Shown in pieces: positions 1 to 6,234 of a stretch of 14,178 nt of DNA. Both the position numbers and the translations under genes were made by a program. The DNA lies in assembly GCA_964648335.1 (NCBI GenBank), contig CAZYLZ010000025.1:1-14178 (forward strand), written 5' to 3'. Source of the stretch: CAZYLZ01 sp964648335. Lineage in GTDB: Bacteria; Patescibacteriota; Minisyncoccia; Phycocordibacterales; UBA2100. Position 1 is the stretch's first letter, and each line of letters starts with the position of its first letter. Under the pieces are notes generated by a model, which worked only from the letters and a program-made list of their open reading frames with translations, made no database searches and was not told where the DNA came from.

Positions 1-409
1 CCTCATAAAAGATGTTTACGTCCCGAAGGACTTCATCCATCACGCGGTGTCGCTCGATCAGGCTTTCGCCCATTGTCGAATATTCTCGACTGCAGCCTCC
101 CGTAGGAGTATGGGCCGTGTCTCAGTCCCATCGGTGGGGGTCACCCTCTCAGGTCCCCTAAACGTCAAAGCCTTGGTGAGCCATTACCTCACCAACTAGC
201 TGATATTGCGCAGGCCGCTCCCAGAGCGATAAATCTTTTCCCTTGCGGGGTATCAAGTATTATTCCGTCTTTCGACGGGTTATTCCTGACTTTGGGGGAC
301 GTTCCTACGTGTTACTACCTCGTCTGCCGTGCAACTAAATGCACTCGACTTGCATGCCTTATCCACGCCGCCAGCATTCACCCTGAGCTAGAATCAAACT
401 CTCAGTTAA
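1..409 (-). rRNA. rrs: 16S rRNA, 5' part (truncated by window edge)
   Basis: The reverse complement carries the universal 16S landmarks in order: the AGAGTTTGAT start region near 395-405, the GCTGGCGGCGTG block near 361-375, and the ACTCCTACGGGAGGCTGCAG block near 91-110. The gene then continues out of the window on the left, at about E. coli position 440. The 5' end is placed near 409 by comparison with the E. coli gene, to within a few nucleotides. About 409 nt cover what takes roughly 440 nt in E. coli, so some variable loops are shorter, as in many Patescibacteria. I see no intron in this part. The signature is divergent and consistent with Parcubacteria, but the rank below phylum is a guess. 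Confidence 0.97.
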
Positions 410-481
410 AGAATGTTTGGACGGAACAAAAGAGAGTACAGTGCTTAATTGTCTTATCTTTTTGTCCCGATTTACTTTTCA

Positions 482-525
482 TCTTGAAACGGCTCCTAAA
501 CCTTTTCAAGACGTTTTTTATTTTT
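482..525 (+). terminator. Inverted repeat in the 16S leader, terminator-like on the plus strand
   Basis: A perfect 8-bp inverted repeat (482-489 with 504-511) plus two inner G-C pairs is followed on the plus strand by CG and a run of T with one A (514-525). It could stop antisense transcription away from 16S. Alternatively it is a structured part of the 16S leader RNA read from the minus strand. The region is AT-rich, so the T run may be incidental. Confidence 0.35.
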
Positions 526-557
526 GTGTGTTTTACCAATTTGTATGCAATTCTTTC

Positions 558-595
558 CCAAAAAAAATAAAGGCCGAAGTAAACTTCAAGAGCCT
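558..595 (-). terminator. Terminator-like hairpin with U-tract inside the 16S leader
   Basis: On the minus strand AGGC pairs with GCCT (571-574 with 592-595), with an inner GAAG/CTTC stem, followed at once by TTTATTTTTTTT (559-570). It lies between the strong promoter at 713-740 and the 16S start at 409. It would be expected to attenuate rRNA transcription unless antitermination acts or a second promoter lies below it. The outer stem is only 4 bp and there is an asymmetric internal loop, so strength is uncertain. Confidence 0.45.
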
Positions 596-625
596 CTACA
601 GATTAAGAGAACTTAAAAACGTATA

Positions 626-643
626 TTCAGTTTTCAATGATCG
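626..643 (-). promoter_or_regulatory. boxA-like antitermination motif in the 16S leader
   Basis: The minus strand reads CATTGAAAACTGAATA here, close to the TTTGAAAACT boxA-type motif known from rRNA leaders of Firmicutes. Its position, downstream of the promoter and upstream of the terminator-like hairpin, fits Nus-factor antitermination. This is similarity by eye only. Confidence 0.4.
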
Positions 644-712
644 ACCGCTGCGAACTGCTCTTTCCTGCCCTCTTTCGGGAGCATTAGAGAAACCGCTCTA
701 GCGGGTCCAAGG

Positions 713-740
713 AGTGTATCCTACTTGGTTTATATGTCAA
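713..740 (-). promoter_or_regulatory. Sigma70-type promoter for 16S rRNA
   Basis: On the minus strand there is a consensus -35 TTGACA (735-740), a 16-nt spacer and -10 TACACT (713-718). Transcription would start near 706 and give a leader of about 300 nt before 16S. It is the best promoter upstream of the rRNA gene and would make 16S independent of any 23S transcript. The rest of the 410-823 gap holds the leader structures listed separately and no gene. Confidence 0.75.
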
Positions 741-823
741 GCCTATGAAGTAAGCCACGGAAACAGGGGCCGGACGGGCGATTTTAGGTGGTTTTTCGGG
801 CCTCTTTCGAGGATTCCTGTACT

Positions 824-1132
824 ATGGAGTATATGCCAAAAATGGACACAAAAACGGCCCATCGTCTGATCGCAGCGGCAGTGGCAGTGGACGCGGTACA
901 GGTCGTTGCAAGCCTTACCGGGGCAGGAGTTATCTTGTCGCCAGTGGTGAGCCTTATCGCAACCCTTGGATTTGCCCGCGAGCTAAAGCAGTATGGAATA
1001 CCACTAACTCAAGCCGGGTACCTGAAGCGGTACATCGCTGTATCCTTGTTCGAGCTTGTTCCCTTCTTAGATGACTTCCCTGTCTGGACGTTTACCATCG
1101 TCTCAATCTTACGAGCAGAAAAGGTGATATAA
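824..1132 (+). CDS. Small hypothetical membrane protein
   Basis: Function not recognised. The 102-residue product has a hydrophobic segment at about residues 16-48, a short charged stretch around GFARELKQYG, and a second hydrophobic segment near residues 70-95 that ends in the charged tail RAEKVI. This is the look of a small inner-membrane protein with two or three helices, with the D-D pair in FLDDFP at a likely helix boundary. I chose ATG 824 because a GAGGA lies 10 nt upstream. A GTG at 788 in the same frame would add 12 residues, and ATG 833 or 842 are possible. The gene is divergent from the 16S promoter and convergent with the next gene. No clear promoter of its own is visible. Confidence 0.65.
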   Translation: MEYMPKMDTKTAHRLIAAAVAVDAVQVVASLTGAGVILSPVVSLIATLGFARELKQYGIPLTQAGYLKRYIAVSLFELVPFLDDFPVWTFTIVSILRAEKVI

Positions 1133-1161
1133 AAAAACCGGGACTCGCACTCCTGTCTCTT

Positions 1162-1201
1162 AAACAAAACTTGCCCCCGGTCGATTGTGTCGACCGGGGG
1201 C
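1162..1201 (-). terminator. Rho-independent terminator of the 1216-1428 gene
   Basis: A perfect 12-bp GC-rich stem (1173-1184 with 1190-1201, loop TTGTG) lies 14 nt below the stop codon of the minus-strand gene. It is followed on that strand by AAGTTTTGTTT. The plus-strand side lacks a T run, so it serves the minus gene best. Confidence 0.75.
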
Positions 1202-1215
1202 GGAGCAGACTGAGA

Positions 1216-1428
1216 TCAGCAGCGATAGTAGGCATCTCTGTTACGCTCGCGAGCAATACGTGACTGCTCTTCATCGTACGCATCGCGCTCTTTTCGCATC
1301 TCCGCGTATTCGGCATTGATGCTGTCCGAATGCAACTGATACTGTTCTTCATCGAAAGCGAATTGTGCTTCGATTTGCTCATTAGATTGGCCATCTACGG
1401 CCGCGTAACCAGTGCGTTTCCTGCACAT
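1216..1428 (-). CDS. Small charged hypothetical protein, probably helical
   Basis: Function not recognised. The 70-residue product is rich in Glu, Asp, Arg and Gln, with no membrane segment. Residues 17-65 look like a continuous amphipathic helix, with an EYAEMRKERDAYDEEQ stretch that could form a short coiled coil. It starts with MCRKR and ends in YYRC, so it has one Cys near each end. ATG 1428 is supported by AAGGG 7 nt upstream, by a near-perfect promoter (1463-1491) and by a strong terminator directly after the stop. This complete transcription unit makes a real gene likely despite the lack of similarity. Confidence 0.75.
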   Translation of the reverse strand: MCRKRTGYAAVDGQSNEQIEAQFAFDEEQYQLHSDSINAEYAEMRKERDAYDEEQSRIARERNRDAYYRC

Positions 1429-1462
1429 TTTCTGCCCTTTCTAGGCAATTTAGCCAGACAGT

Positions 1463-1491
1463 ATTATATCACTTATAAATCTACCAGTCAA
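1463..1491 (-). promoter_or_regulatory. Strong sigma70-type promoter of the 1216-1428 gene
   Basis: The minus strand shows -35 TTGACT (1486-1491), a 17-nt spacer and a consensus -10 TATAAT (1463-1468). The predicted start is near 1456, giving a leader of about 28 nt. The -35 box overlaps the last codons of ung, so the small gene is transcribed separately from ung. Confidence 0.85.
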
Positions 1492-2143
1492 TGGTAGCTT
1501 CCCTGCTCTGTTTTAGGTACGTATTCGCCTTAGAAAACGGCCTGGAACCAAAGAATCCGTTGTTGGCGGAGAAGGGCGACGGATGCGGAGATTCCAAGAC
1601 CAGGTTATTGGTACGGTCCAAGAAGGCGCCTTTTTGTCGGGCGTAGTTTCCCCACAAAATGTACACGATTCCCTTCTTATCGCGATTCAGTGCTGCGATC
1701 GCGGCGTCGGTAAATTCTTCCCACCCCTTCTTTTGGTGCGAACCCGGCTTCCCTGCCTGAACGGTAAGCGTTGCATTAAGGAGCAGCACACCCTGCTTAG
1801 CCCAGCGCGACAGATCGGGATTGCGGTCGGTGGGATGCCCCTGATCGCTCTCGAGCTCTTTGAAAATATTCTGCAAGGATGGCGGCGTCGGGACCCCTTC
1901 GTGCACTGCAAACGCGAGCCCGTTGGCCTGGCGCGGTCCGTGGTACGGATCCTGGCCCAGGATGACGACCTTCACCTGATCGAACGGGGTCAGATCGAAG
2001 GCCCGGAAGATGTCCTTGGGCGGCGGGTAGATACTCGCTCCCGTGTACGATTTTTTTACAAAATCGGTAAGCGTCTTGAAATAGTCCTTTTCGAATTCGG
2101 GCTCGAGCTGTCGTTTCCAGCTTTCTTCAATCCTCACATTCAT
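1481..2143 (-). CDS. ung: Uracil-DNA glycosylase, family 1 (UNG)
   Basis: Removes uracil from DNA that arises by cytosine deamination or dUTP incorporation, the first step of base excision repair in the cytoplasm. The 220-residue protein is full length for family 1. The water-activating motif GQDPYHGP is at residues 63-70 (catalytic Asp65), the uracil-pocket region continues as QANGLAFAV, and the DNA-intercalation motif HPSPFSA is at 187-193 with catalytic His187. The usual Leu in that last motif is Phe here. Also visible are LLLNATLTV and the WEEFTDA segment typical of the family. ATG 2143 gives the normal N-terminus. There is no Shine-Dalgarno site, and a -10 box TACGAT ends exactly 6 nt before the ATG, so the mRNA is probably leaderless. 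The gene is transcribed alone. Confidence 0.97.
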   Translation of the reverse strand: MNVRIEESWKRQLEPEFEKDYFKTLTDFVKKSYTGASIYPPPKDIFRAFDLTPFDQVKVVILGQDPYHGPRQANGLAFAVHEGVPTPPSLQNIFKELESDQGHPTDRNPDLSRWAKQGVLLLNATLTVQAGKPGSHQKKGWEEFTDAAIAALNRDKKGIVYILWGNYARQKGAFLDRTNNLVLESPHPSPFSANNGFFGSRPFSKANTYLKQSREATIDW

Positions 2144-2149
2144 GGAGGT

Positions 2150-2178
2150 ATCGTACTACTTGCGTCAAAATAATCGAA
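2150..2178 (-). promoter_or_regulatory. Promoter of ung, leaderless geometry
   Basis: On the minus strand: -35-like TTCGAT (2173-2178), 17-nt spacer, -10 TACGAT (2150-2155), then ACCTCC and ATG. A start 7 nt after the -10 box is the A of the start codon. Confidence 0.55.
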
Positions 2179-2183
2179 TATGC

Positions 2184-2212
2184 TTGGCGATGTGCGCTCT
2201 GTGGGGTACCCT
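2184..2212 (+). promoter_or_regulatory. Candidate promoter of the 2246-2551 gene
   Basis: TTGGCG (2184-2189), 17-nt spacer and TACCCT (2207-2212). Both boxes are imperfect, but the placement suits the gene 34 nt downstream. Confidence 0.4.
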
Positions 2213-2245
2213 ACGAACAGACCAAAGTAAAAACGGAGACACATC

Positions 2246-2551
2246 GTGCAACAAGCAGTTCGCAAGCGGGAGCATAAGCCCCCAGGATCTGGGCATGCCG
2301 CCCCGACAGCATCGCAAGACACTCTCGATGCGTCGATGAATTCGGTCATCGAGCTCTATTGGACCAGGCCTACCGATCTCCCGTTCACCGTCCGCGAGTA
2401 CGGAGGTGCGACACAGATGGGCCCGCACGTGATAAAGCTCAATCAGCTCTGCGCCGCAGGGCTCGTCGAGATGCATCCGTACCAACAGCACTCGTACTGC
2501 CTCACCTCAAAAGGGCGTGAGTTCGTAGCACGGGCGATCGGTGGGCGATAA
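2246..2551 (+). CDS. Small winged-helix-like protein, putative DNA-binding regulator
   Basis: The 101-residue product has a polar, probably disordered N-terminus (about 1-30) and a C-terminal domain (31-101) whose pattern fits a winged helix. It shows a first helix NSVIELYW, a PFTVREYGG turn, a second and third helix MGPHVIKLNQLCAAGLVEM, and a wing ending SYCLTSKGREFVARAI. The Y-x-LT-x-x-G-x-x-x-V ending is common in MarR-, PadR- and ArsR-like domains. This is a fold guess, and the subfamily and target are unknown. The GTG start at 2246 is preceded by GGAG at 7-8 nt. An in-frame ATG at 2336 would leave only the domain. A perfect terminator follows within 10 nt. It is convergent with the TyrA-like gene. 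Confidence 0.7.
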   Translation: MQQAVRKREHKPPGSGHAAPTASQDTLDASMNSVIELYWTRPTDLPFTVREYGGATQMGPHVIKLNQLCAAGLVEMHPYQQHSYCLTSKGREFVARAIGGR

Positions 2552-2557
2552 AAGCGC

Positions 2558-2590
2558 AATCCCGCGACCTTACGGTCGCGGGATTTTCTT
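2558..2590 (+). terminator. Rho-independent terminator between convergent genes
   Basis: Perfect 12-bp stem (2558-2569 with 2574-2585), loop TTAC, then TTCTT on the plus strand. The tail overlaps the TyrA-like stop codon. On the minus strand the same stem follows that stop and is trailed by GCGCTTTTAT, so it may act both ways. Confidence 0.85.
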
Positions 2591-3323
2591 ATGCGCTCAG
2601 AATCTTTTGGACCGCTTTTTCCGATACCGCAAACCGTACCAGAACCTTCTTGCAGTACGGCACGAACCGATAGACGTCTTTAAAAAGACCCGTATCGTGC
2701 TTTACGCTCTCGACCGCGTCCATGAGATATCCGAACGAGACCGTATCTATGGCGGTCCGATTGAACTTGCCACGCGAGATAACCTGCGCCACGAAATGCG
2801 TCAAAAACAGCGTTTCGGCCAAGTGTTTGTCGTGCTCGGCCGCAGACATCTCGACGACATCAAACCCAATCGAGCCGAGAAATCGTTTCAAGACCGCGTA
2901 CCGCAGATCCCCTATCGTTTGCTCAGCTACGACGATACGGAAGCCGTGGATGTCGTGTTGCTTCTTCTCGTAACTCTCGGGTCCCCACATCGGGTGCATC
3001 GCCACGTACGCCCTACCTTTGCACAGGCGCCGCAAAAGGCGCGTCGTATGGCCTTTTACCGTCGCGACGTCGATGATGATGGTATCGGGACGTATCAGTG
3101 GCACTATTTTCTTGAGCGTAAGCTCGAATGCATGTATCGGTACTGCTACGATGACAGCATCGGCCGCAGCTGTGTCTTCAAGTGAGAAGAACGTCTTGCC
3201 GTCGGTAGGAAAACGCGACGAGTGAATGCGCACCTGTATCGACGGCGCAAAACGTGCGACGAGCGTGTGCAAAAGCGCACCAAATGAGCCGTACCCGACA
3301 ATACCGATTGATCTCTGTTCCAT
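2589..3323 (-). CDS. Prephenate dehydrogenase family protein (TyrA-like)
   Basis: TyrA enzymes use NAD(P)+ to oxidise and decarboxylate prephenate or arogenate in tyrosine synthesis. The 244-residue protein begins with a Rossmann nucleotide-binding motif GIVGYGSFG (residues 7-15). It has the DVATVK strand-turn at 85-90 and the family's HPMWGPES motif at 110-117. A helix HDKHLAETLFLTHFV at 164-178 matches the substrate-side helix of the C-terminal dimerisation domain. It is shorter than typical TyrA (about 280 or more residues), mostly at the C-terminus, and has no chorismate mutase or ACT domain. No other shikimate or aromatic gene is nearby, so the real substrate is uncertain. Start ATG 3323 lacks a Shine-Dalgarno site. 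Only 26 bp separate it from the divergent DCC gene, and a shared AT box lies between them. Confidence 0.88.
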   Translation of the reverse strand: MEQRSIGIVGYGSFGALLHTLVARFAPSIQVRIHSSRFPTDGKTFFSLEDTAAADAVIVAVPIHAFELTLKKIVPLIRPDTIIIDVATVKGHTTRLLRRLCKGRAYVAMHPMWGPESYEKKQHDIHGFRIVVAEQTIGDLRYAVLKRFLGSIGFDVVEMSAAEHDKHLAETLFLTHFVAQVISRGKFNRTAIDTVSFGYLMDAVESVKHDTGLFKDVYRFVPYCKKVLVRFAVSEKAVQKILSA

Positions 3324-3343
3324 AGTGGGCTTCAGGATATACT
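3315..3343. promoter_or_regulatory. Bidirectional promoter between the TyrA-like and DCC genes
   Basis: The 26-bp gap contains TATACT on the plus strand (3338-3343), 6 nt before the DCC start codon. The overlapping minus-strand reading TAGTAT or AGTATA lies about 15 nt before the TyrA-like start. No good -35 box is seen on either strand. The nearest are TGTTCC (3316-3321) on plus and TTTCTT on minus, inside the opposite genes. Confidence 0.6.
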
Positions 3344-3349
3344 AGACGT

Positions 3350-3706
3350 ATGCAAACACCAAAGAAACTGACTTTGGTATACGATGACGGCTGCCCTACC
3401 TGTACCGTCGGCGTCACTATCGCCAAAAAACTCGACAAGAACGGAAGCCTGATCCTCGTCGGAATGAACACCGAGGAAGGCCGTGAGCTCGTGCACAAAC
3501 ACGGGCTCGACATGAACAGCTCTGCGTATGCGCTTTCAGAGAATGGCAGTATCACCGCGAAGGCACAGATGGCCAAAGACGTGCTCGCGAACAAAGGTCT
3601 CGGCGGTTTTTTGCTCAGCCTCCCTTTTCGCCTCCCGAGCCCCATAGCCGATAGACTCTACTGGCTCCTCGCGCAACATCGCAGACACACCACAAAAACA
3701 AATTAG
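3350..3706 (+). CDS. DCC family thiol-disulfide oxidoreductase-like protein (DUF393)
   Basis: The 118-residue protein has the hallmark of the DCC family: a first strand LTLVYDDGCPTC whose Asp-x-Cys-x-x-Cys (C15, C18) forms a thioredoxin-like redox pair. It also has the late segment SPIADRLYWLLAQHRR, matching the family's usual C-terminal D-x-x-Y-x-x-x-A-x-x-R pattern. The length agrees with the family (about 110-135 residues). Members are thought to act in thiol-disulfide exchange, but the partner is not established. There is no signal peptide or membrane segment, so it is probably cytoplasmic. It is transcribed divergently from the TyrA-like gene. The ATG lies 6 nt after a TATACT box with no Shine-Dalgarno site, so the mRNA is probably leaderless. 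A palindromic repeat begins 14 nt after its stop. Confidence 0.9.
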   Translation: MQTPKKLTLVYDDGCPTCTVGVTIAKKLDKNGSLILVGMNTEEGRELVHKHGLDMNSSAYALSENGSITAKAQMAKDVLANKGLGGFLLSLPFRLPSPIADRLYWLLAQHRRHTTKTN

Positions 3707-3720
3707 GTTTAATTATTTAC

Positions 3721-3824
3721 CCCTTCCTCTTTTTAAGAGGAAGGTAGGAATGGAGTTGGTTAATTCTATTTTTTGAAATACAAGACCAACTCCACCTCAT
3801 TCCTCCTCTTACAAAGAGGAGGAA
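3721..3824. repeat. MITE-like palindromic repeat, copy 1
   Basis: About 104 bp with two ~40-bp imperfect inverted arms (3721-3760 and 3785-3824), which meet in GGAGTTGGT and ACCAACTCC and enclose an AT-rich centre. Each arm has its own small hairpin of the CCTCTT/AAGAGG type, so the RNA or a cruciform would be dumbbell-shaped. A second copy is at 6881-6985 in the same orientation. No transposase is in the window. It fills the gap between the convergent DCC gene and secF and ends 12 nt from the secF stop, so it probably also acts as the transcription end for both. Confidence 0.85.
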
Positions 3825-3836
3825 GCAGAAGGACGA

Positions 3837-4745
3837 CTATCCTCGTTTAGTTCTGTATTGTTCGATCGCAACCAACATTGGAGCTGCAATACAGACTGAA
3901 CTGTAAGTACCAGCAATAACACCGACGATGAGTGTGAGCGCAAAGCTCTGGGTGGCAGCAGGGCCGACCAAGTAGAGAGCGGCAAGCGAGATGAGTACGG
4001 TAACCGAAGTGTTTGTCGAACGCACGATCGTTTGATTGAGGCTCTTCCCGACCACTTCTCGGAACGCGTCATGATTCTTGTGGCTGTGCGAAAGATGGAG
4101 GTTCTCGCGGACACGGTCAAAGACCACGATTGTGTTGTGTACCGAATAGCCCAAGATAGTGAGTATCGCGGTAACAAAGAGCGTGTCTACCTGGGCACCG
4201 GTCAGCGCTCCGTATATGGCAAAGAAACCGAGCGGAAGAATAATGTCGTGGACGAGCGTAGTGAGGGCAATTATGCCGTATACCCATGACGATACCGGTC
4301 GAGACACTTTGCGGAATGCAAAAGCGATGAAAAAGAGTATAGCGAGAAGAACGACCGTGATGGCCGCAAGCGCCTTGTTGCGGAGCTCAGCGCCGATAGT
4401 CGGTCCAATCTGAGTCACCTGGTCGATGATTGCCTTGTATTTGCCGTTTATCGAGAGTGCAGAGCCCAATGCCGACTGTACCTCCTGCGACATCTGGCCT
4501 GCACGGATAATATAGCCGTCTGTGCCCACAGAACGTATCGAGAAGTCGGCGACGCCGAGATTGGTGAGCGTCTGCGATATGTCTGCGCTTGCCGGGAGCT
4601 CTCCGGTGTAATGAACCTCGGCCAAGGTCCCGCCGGTGAAGTCTATCGAAAGGTGCAGTCCATGGACCAAGAGCGCACCGAGGGAGACAGCTACCAAAAG
4701 TCCGGTGAGAGCGAAAAACCAGTTTTTGTAATGTACGAAGATCAT
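3837..4745 (-). CDS. secF: Protein translocase subunit SecF
   Basis: SecF joins SecD to form the membrane complex that uses the proton-motive force to help pull preproteins out of the SecYEG channel. The 302-residue protein has an N-terminal membrane helix (about 8-30), then the SecF signature DFTGGT (35-40), and a small extracytoplasmic domain to about residue 110. The GPTIGAEL motif is at 114-121, followed by five more helices. The RND-type motif GYSVHNTIVVFDR at 199-211 holds the conserved Asp. Length matches SecF of other bacteria. The ATG is 1 nt after the secD stop (TAATATG), so translation is very likely coupled to secD, and no separate ribosome site is needed. Confidence 0.97.
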   Translation of the reverse strand: MIFVHYKNWFFALTGLLVAVSLGALLVHGLHLSIDFTGGTLAEVHYTGELPASADISQTLTNLGVADFSIRSVGTDGYIIRAGQMSQEVQSALGSALSINGKYKAIIDQVTQIGPTIGAELRNKALAAITVVLLAILFFIAFAFRKVSRPVSSWVYGIIALTTLVHDIILPLGFFAIYGALTGAQVDTLFVTAILTILGYSVHNTIVVFDRVRENLHLSHSHKNHDAFREVVGKSLNQTIVRSTNTSVTVLISLAALYLVGPAATQSFALTLIVGVIAGTYSSVCIAAPMLVAIEQYRTKRG

Positions 4746-4746
4746 A

Positions 4747-6063
4747 TTAGTTTGAGAAACCGCTACCGAAGAGGAAGCGTGTGAATCCGGTAGTACGGTT
4801 GACTCCGAGAGCCATGAGGAAGGTGCGCGAAACCGAGATCGCCGTGAACATCGAGATAAGGACTCCGAGACCGAAGACGAGAGCGAAGCCCTGAACTATG
4901 GAGGTACCGAACCAGAAGAGGATGGTCGCCGTGATGATCGATGAGATGTTCGAATCGCGGATCGAGAGCCATGCACGGGCGAATCCGTCGTGGATTGCCT
5001 CTTGGGTGGTCTTGCCAGCCTGGAGCTCTTCCTTCGTGCGCTCGAAGATGAGCACATTGGCATCTACGGCCATTCCGACCGAGAGGATGAACGCAGCAAT
5101 GCCTGCTGCCGTGAGCGTGATCGAAAGGAGCTGGAAAACCGCAAGCGAGAGTATTACGTAAATCGAGAGCGCCAATACGGCAACGAGTCCTGGAAGACGG
5201 TACCAGACGACCATGAAGACCGCGACAGCGAGGAGTCCGTAGATACCTGCCATGACGCCATCGTTTACCGCCTTGGCTCCGAGCGTGCCGCCGATGGTTT
5301 CGGACGAGATGAGTGAGATGGGCACAGGAAGCGCTCCGAAGTTGATATTTCGAGCGAGCTCGCGCGCAGACTGCGGAGTAAAATTGCCGCTAATGACTGC
5401 CTTGCCACCGTTGATCGGCTCCTGGATGACGGGTACCGATATCGGCGCACCGTCGAGGAAGATTCCCATATAGCGGCCGGTGTTTTCGGTCGTGAGCTTT
5501 GAGAAGATGTCGGCACCTTCTGAGTTGAAGGTAAGTTCGACCAGCGCCGAGTTATTTACCGTAGCGTTGTTGTTAAACTGAAGTGCTGCTTTGGTGATGT
5601 AGCGCCCGGTAAGCGGAGTCGCCTCGAATGCGTCGCTCGTGGTTGCTTGTGCAGGGGTGAGGCCTTTCTTGAGGAGACGAAAATCGAGCACTGGAGTCTG
5701 GCCGATCTGCTTGATGGCGGCCTGGGTATCAGTGACGCCCGGGAGCTCCACGATGAGACGTTGTTCCACTGCCCCACCGGAGAGCGCCGAAGATTGCTCT
5801 GTCTGCACGATAGGCTCGCCGACGCCAAAGAGGTTTACGCGTTTCTCGACAGTATCACGCAATGCTGCCATGGAGTCTTTAACATCTGCTGCCTGCAAGG
5901 TCGAAGTCTCGGCCTTGTACACGAGGTGCGTTCCGCCCGAGAGATCGAGCCCGAGCTTGAATGGGCGGTGCCAGCTTCCGTTATGTGCAGATGCCCAGAC
6001 TACCCAGCCCAAGCCGGCTGCTGCCAAGAGGATTGTGAGGGCTGAAAGGCGTATTCGTAACAT
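4747..6063 (-). CDS. secD: Protein translocase subunit SecD
   Basis: Partner of SecF in Sec-dependent export, with a large periplasmic/extracellular domain that handles emerging chains. The 438-residue protein has a first membrane helix (about 5-25), the signature LGLDLSGGTHL (37-47), and a P1 region extending to about residue 260. Five C-terminal helices follow, with the motif GMAVDANVLIFER at 330-342, whose Asp is expected to sit in the proton path. It is much shorter than E. coli SecD (615 residues), as is usual outside Proteobacteria. There is no Shine-Dalgarno site. A good promoter ends 11 nt before the ATG, leaving a leader of only about 5 nt. It is the first gene of a two-gene operon with secF. 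Confidence 0.97.
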   Translation of the reverse strand: MLRIRLSALTILLAAAGLGWVVWASAHNGSWHRPFKLGLDLSGGTHLVYKAETSTLQAADVKDSMAALRDTVEKRVNLFGVGEPIVQTEQSSALSGGAVEQRLIVELPGVTDTQAAIKQIGQTPVLDFRLLKKGLTPAQATTSDAFEATPLTGRYITKAALQFNNNATVNNSALVELTFNSEGADIFSKLTTENTGRYMGIFLDGAPISVPVIQEPINGGKAVISGNFTPQSARELARNINFGALPVPISLISSETIGGTLGAKAVNDGVMAGIYGLLAVAVFMVVWYRLPGLVAVLALSIYVILSLAVFQLLSITLTAAGIAAFILSVGMAVDANVLIFERTKEELQAGKTTQEAIHDGFARAWLSIRDSNISSIITATILFWFGTSIVQGFALVFGLGVLISMFTAISVSRTFLMALGVNRTTGFTRFLFGSGFSN

Positions 6064-6074
6064 GAATAGTCGCC

Positions 6075-6102
6075 AGTATACGCCTTGTTGCCTTTATATC
6101 AA
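6075..6102 (-). promoter_or_regulatory. Promoter of secD-secF
   Basis: Minus strand: -35 TTGATA (6097-6102), 16-nt spacer, -10 TATACT (6075-6080), then 11 nt to the secD ATG. The predicted leader is about 5 nt. Confidence 0.75.
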
Positions 6103-6133
6103 GCAGCTAAATCGGGTGTTTCCCACGTCGCAA

Positions 6134-6150
6134 TGAGGGTCAGACCCTCA
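6134..6150. promoter_or_regulatory. Perfect inverted repeat, possible operator
   Basis: TGAGGGT and ACCCTCA (7 bp) flank a 3-nt centre. It lies between the divergent secD promoter and the promoter at 6171-6199, about 20 bp upstream of the latter's -35 box. It could be a regulator site or a remnant of a palindromic repeat. Confidence 0.4.
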
Positions 6151-6170
6151 CAATTTGCGGGTGGTGATAA

Positions 6171-6199
6171 TTGACTTTTATATATAAATATGGTATTAA
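6171..6199 (+). promoter_or_regulatory. Promoter of the two small genes 6235-6786
   Basis: -35 TTGACT (6171-6176), 17-nt AT-rich spacer, and extended -10 TGG-TATTAA (6191-6199). The predicted start near 6206 gives a ~29-nt leader with a strong Shine-Dalgarno site. Confidence 0.75.
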
Positions 6200-6234
6200 A
6201 GGTCCAGCTACATTCATCAGAAGGAGAACCAACA

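Noticed and set aside
292..701. Plus-strand frames in the 16S gene and leader
   Set aside because: They are antisense to rRNA or lie in the AT-rich leader, and have no ribosome site or recognisable protein.
1583..2173. A 196-codon plus-strand frame
   Set aside because: Antisense to ung, which has all catalytic motifs, and has no ribosome site.
2541..3185. A 214-codon plus-strand frame
   Set aside because: Antisense to the TyrA-like gene, whose motifs are clear. The Arg/Asp/Tyr-rich product is typical of shadow frames.
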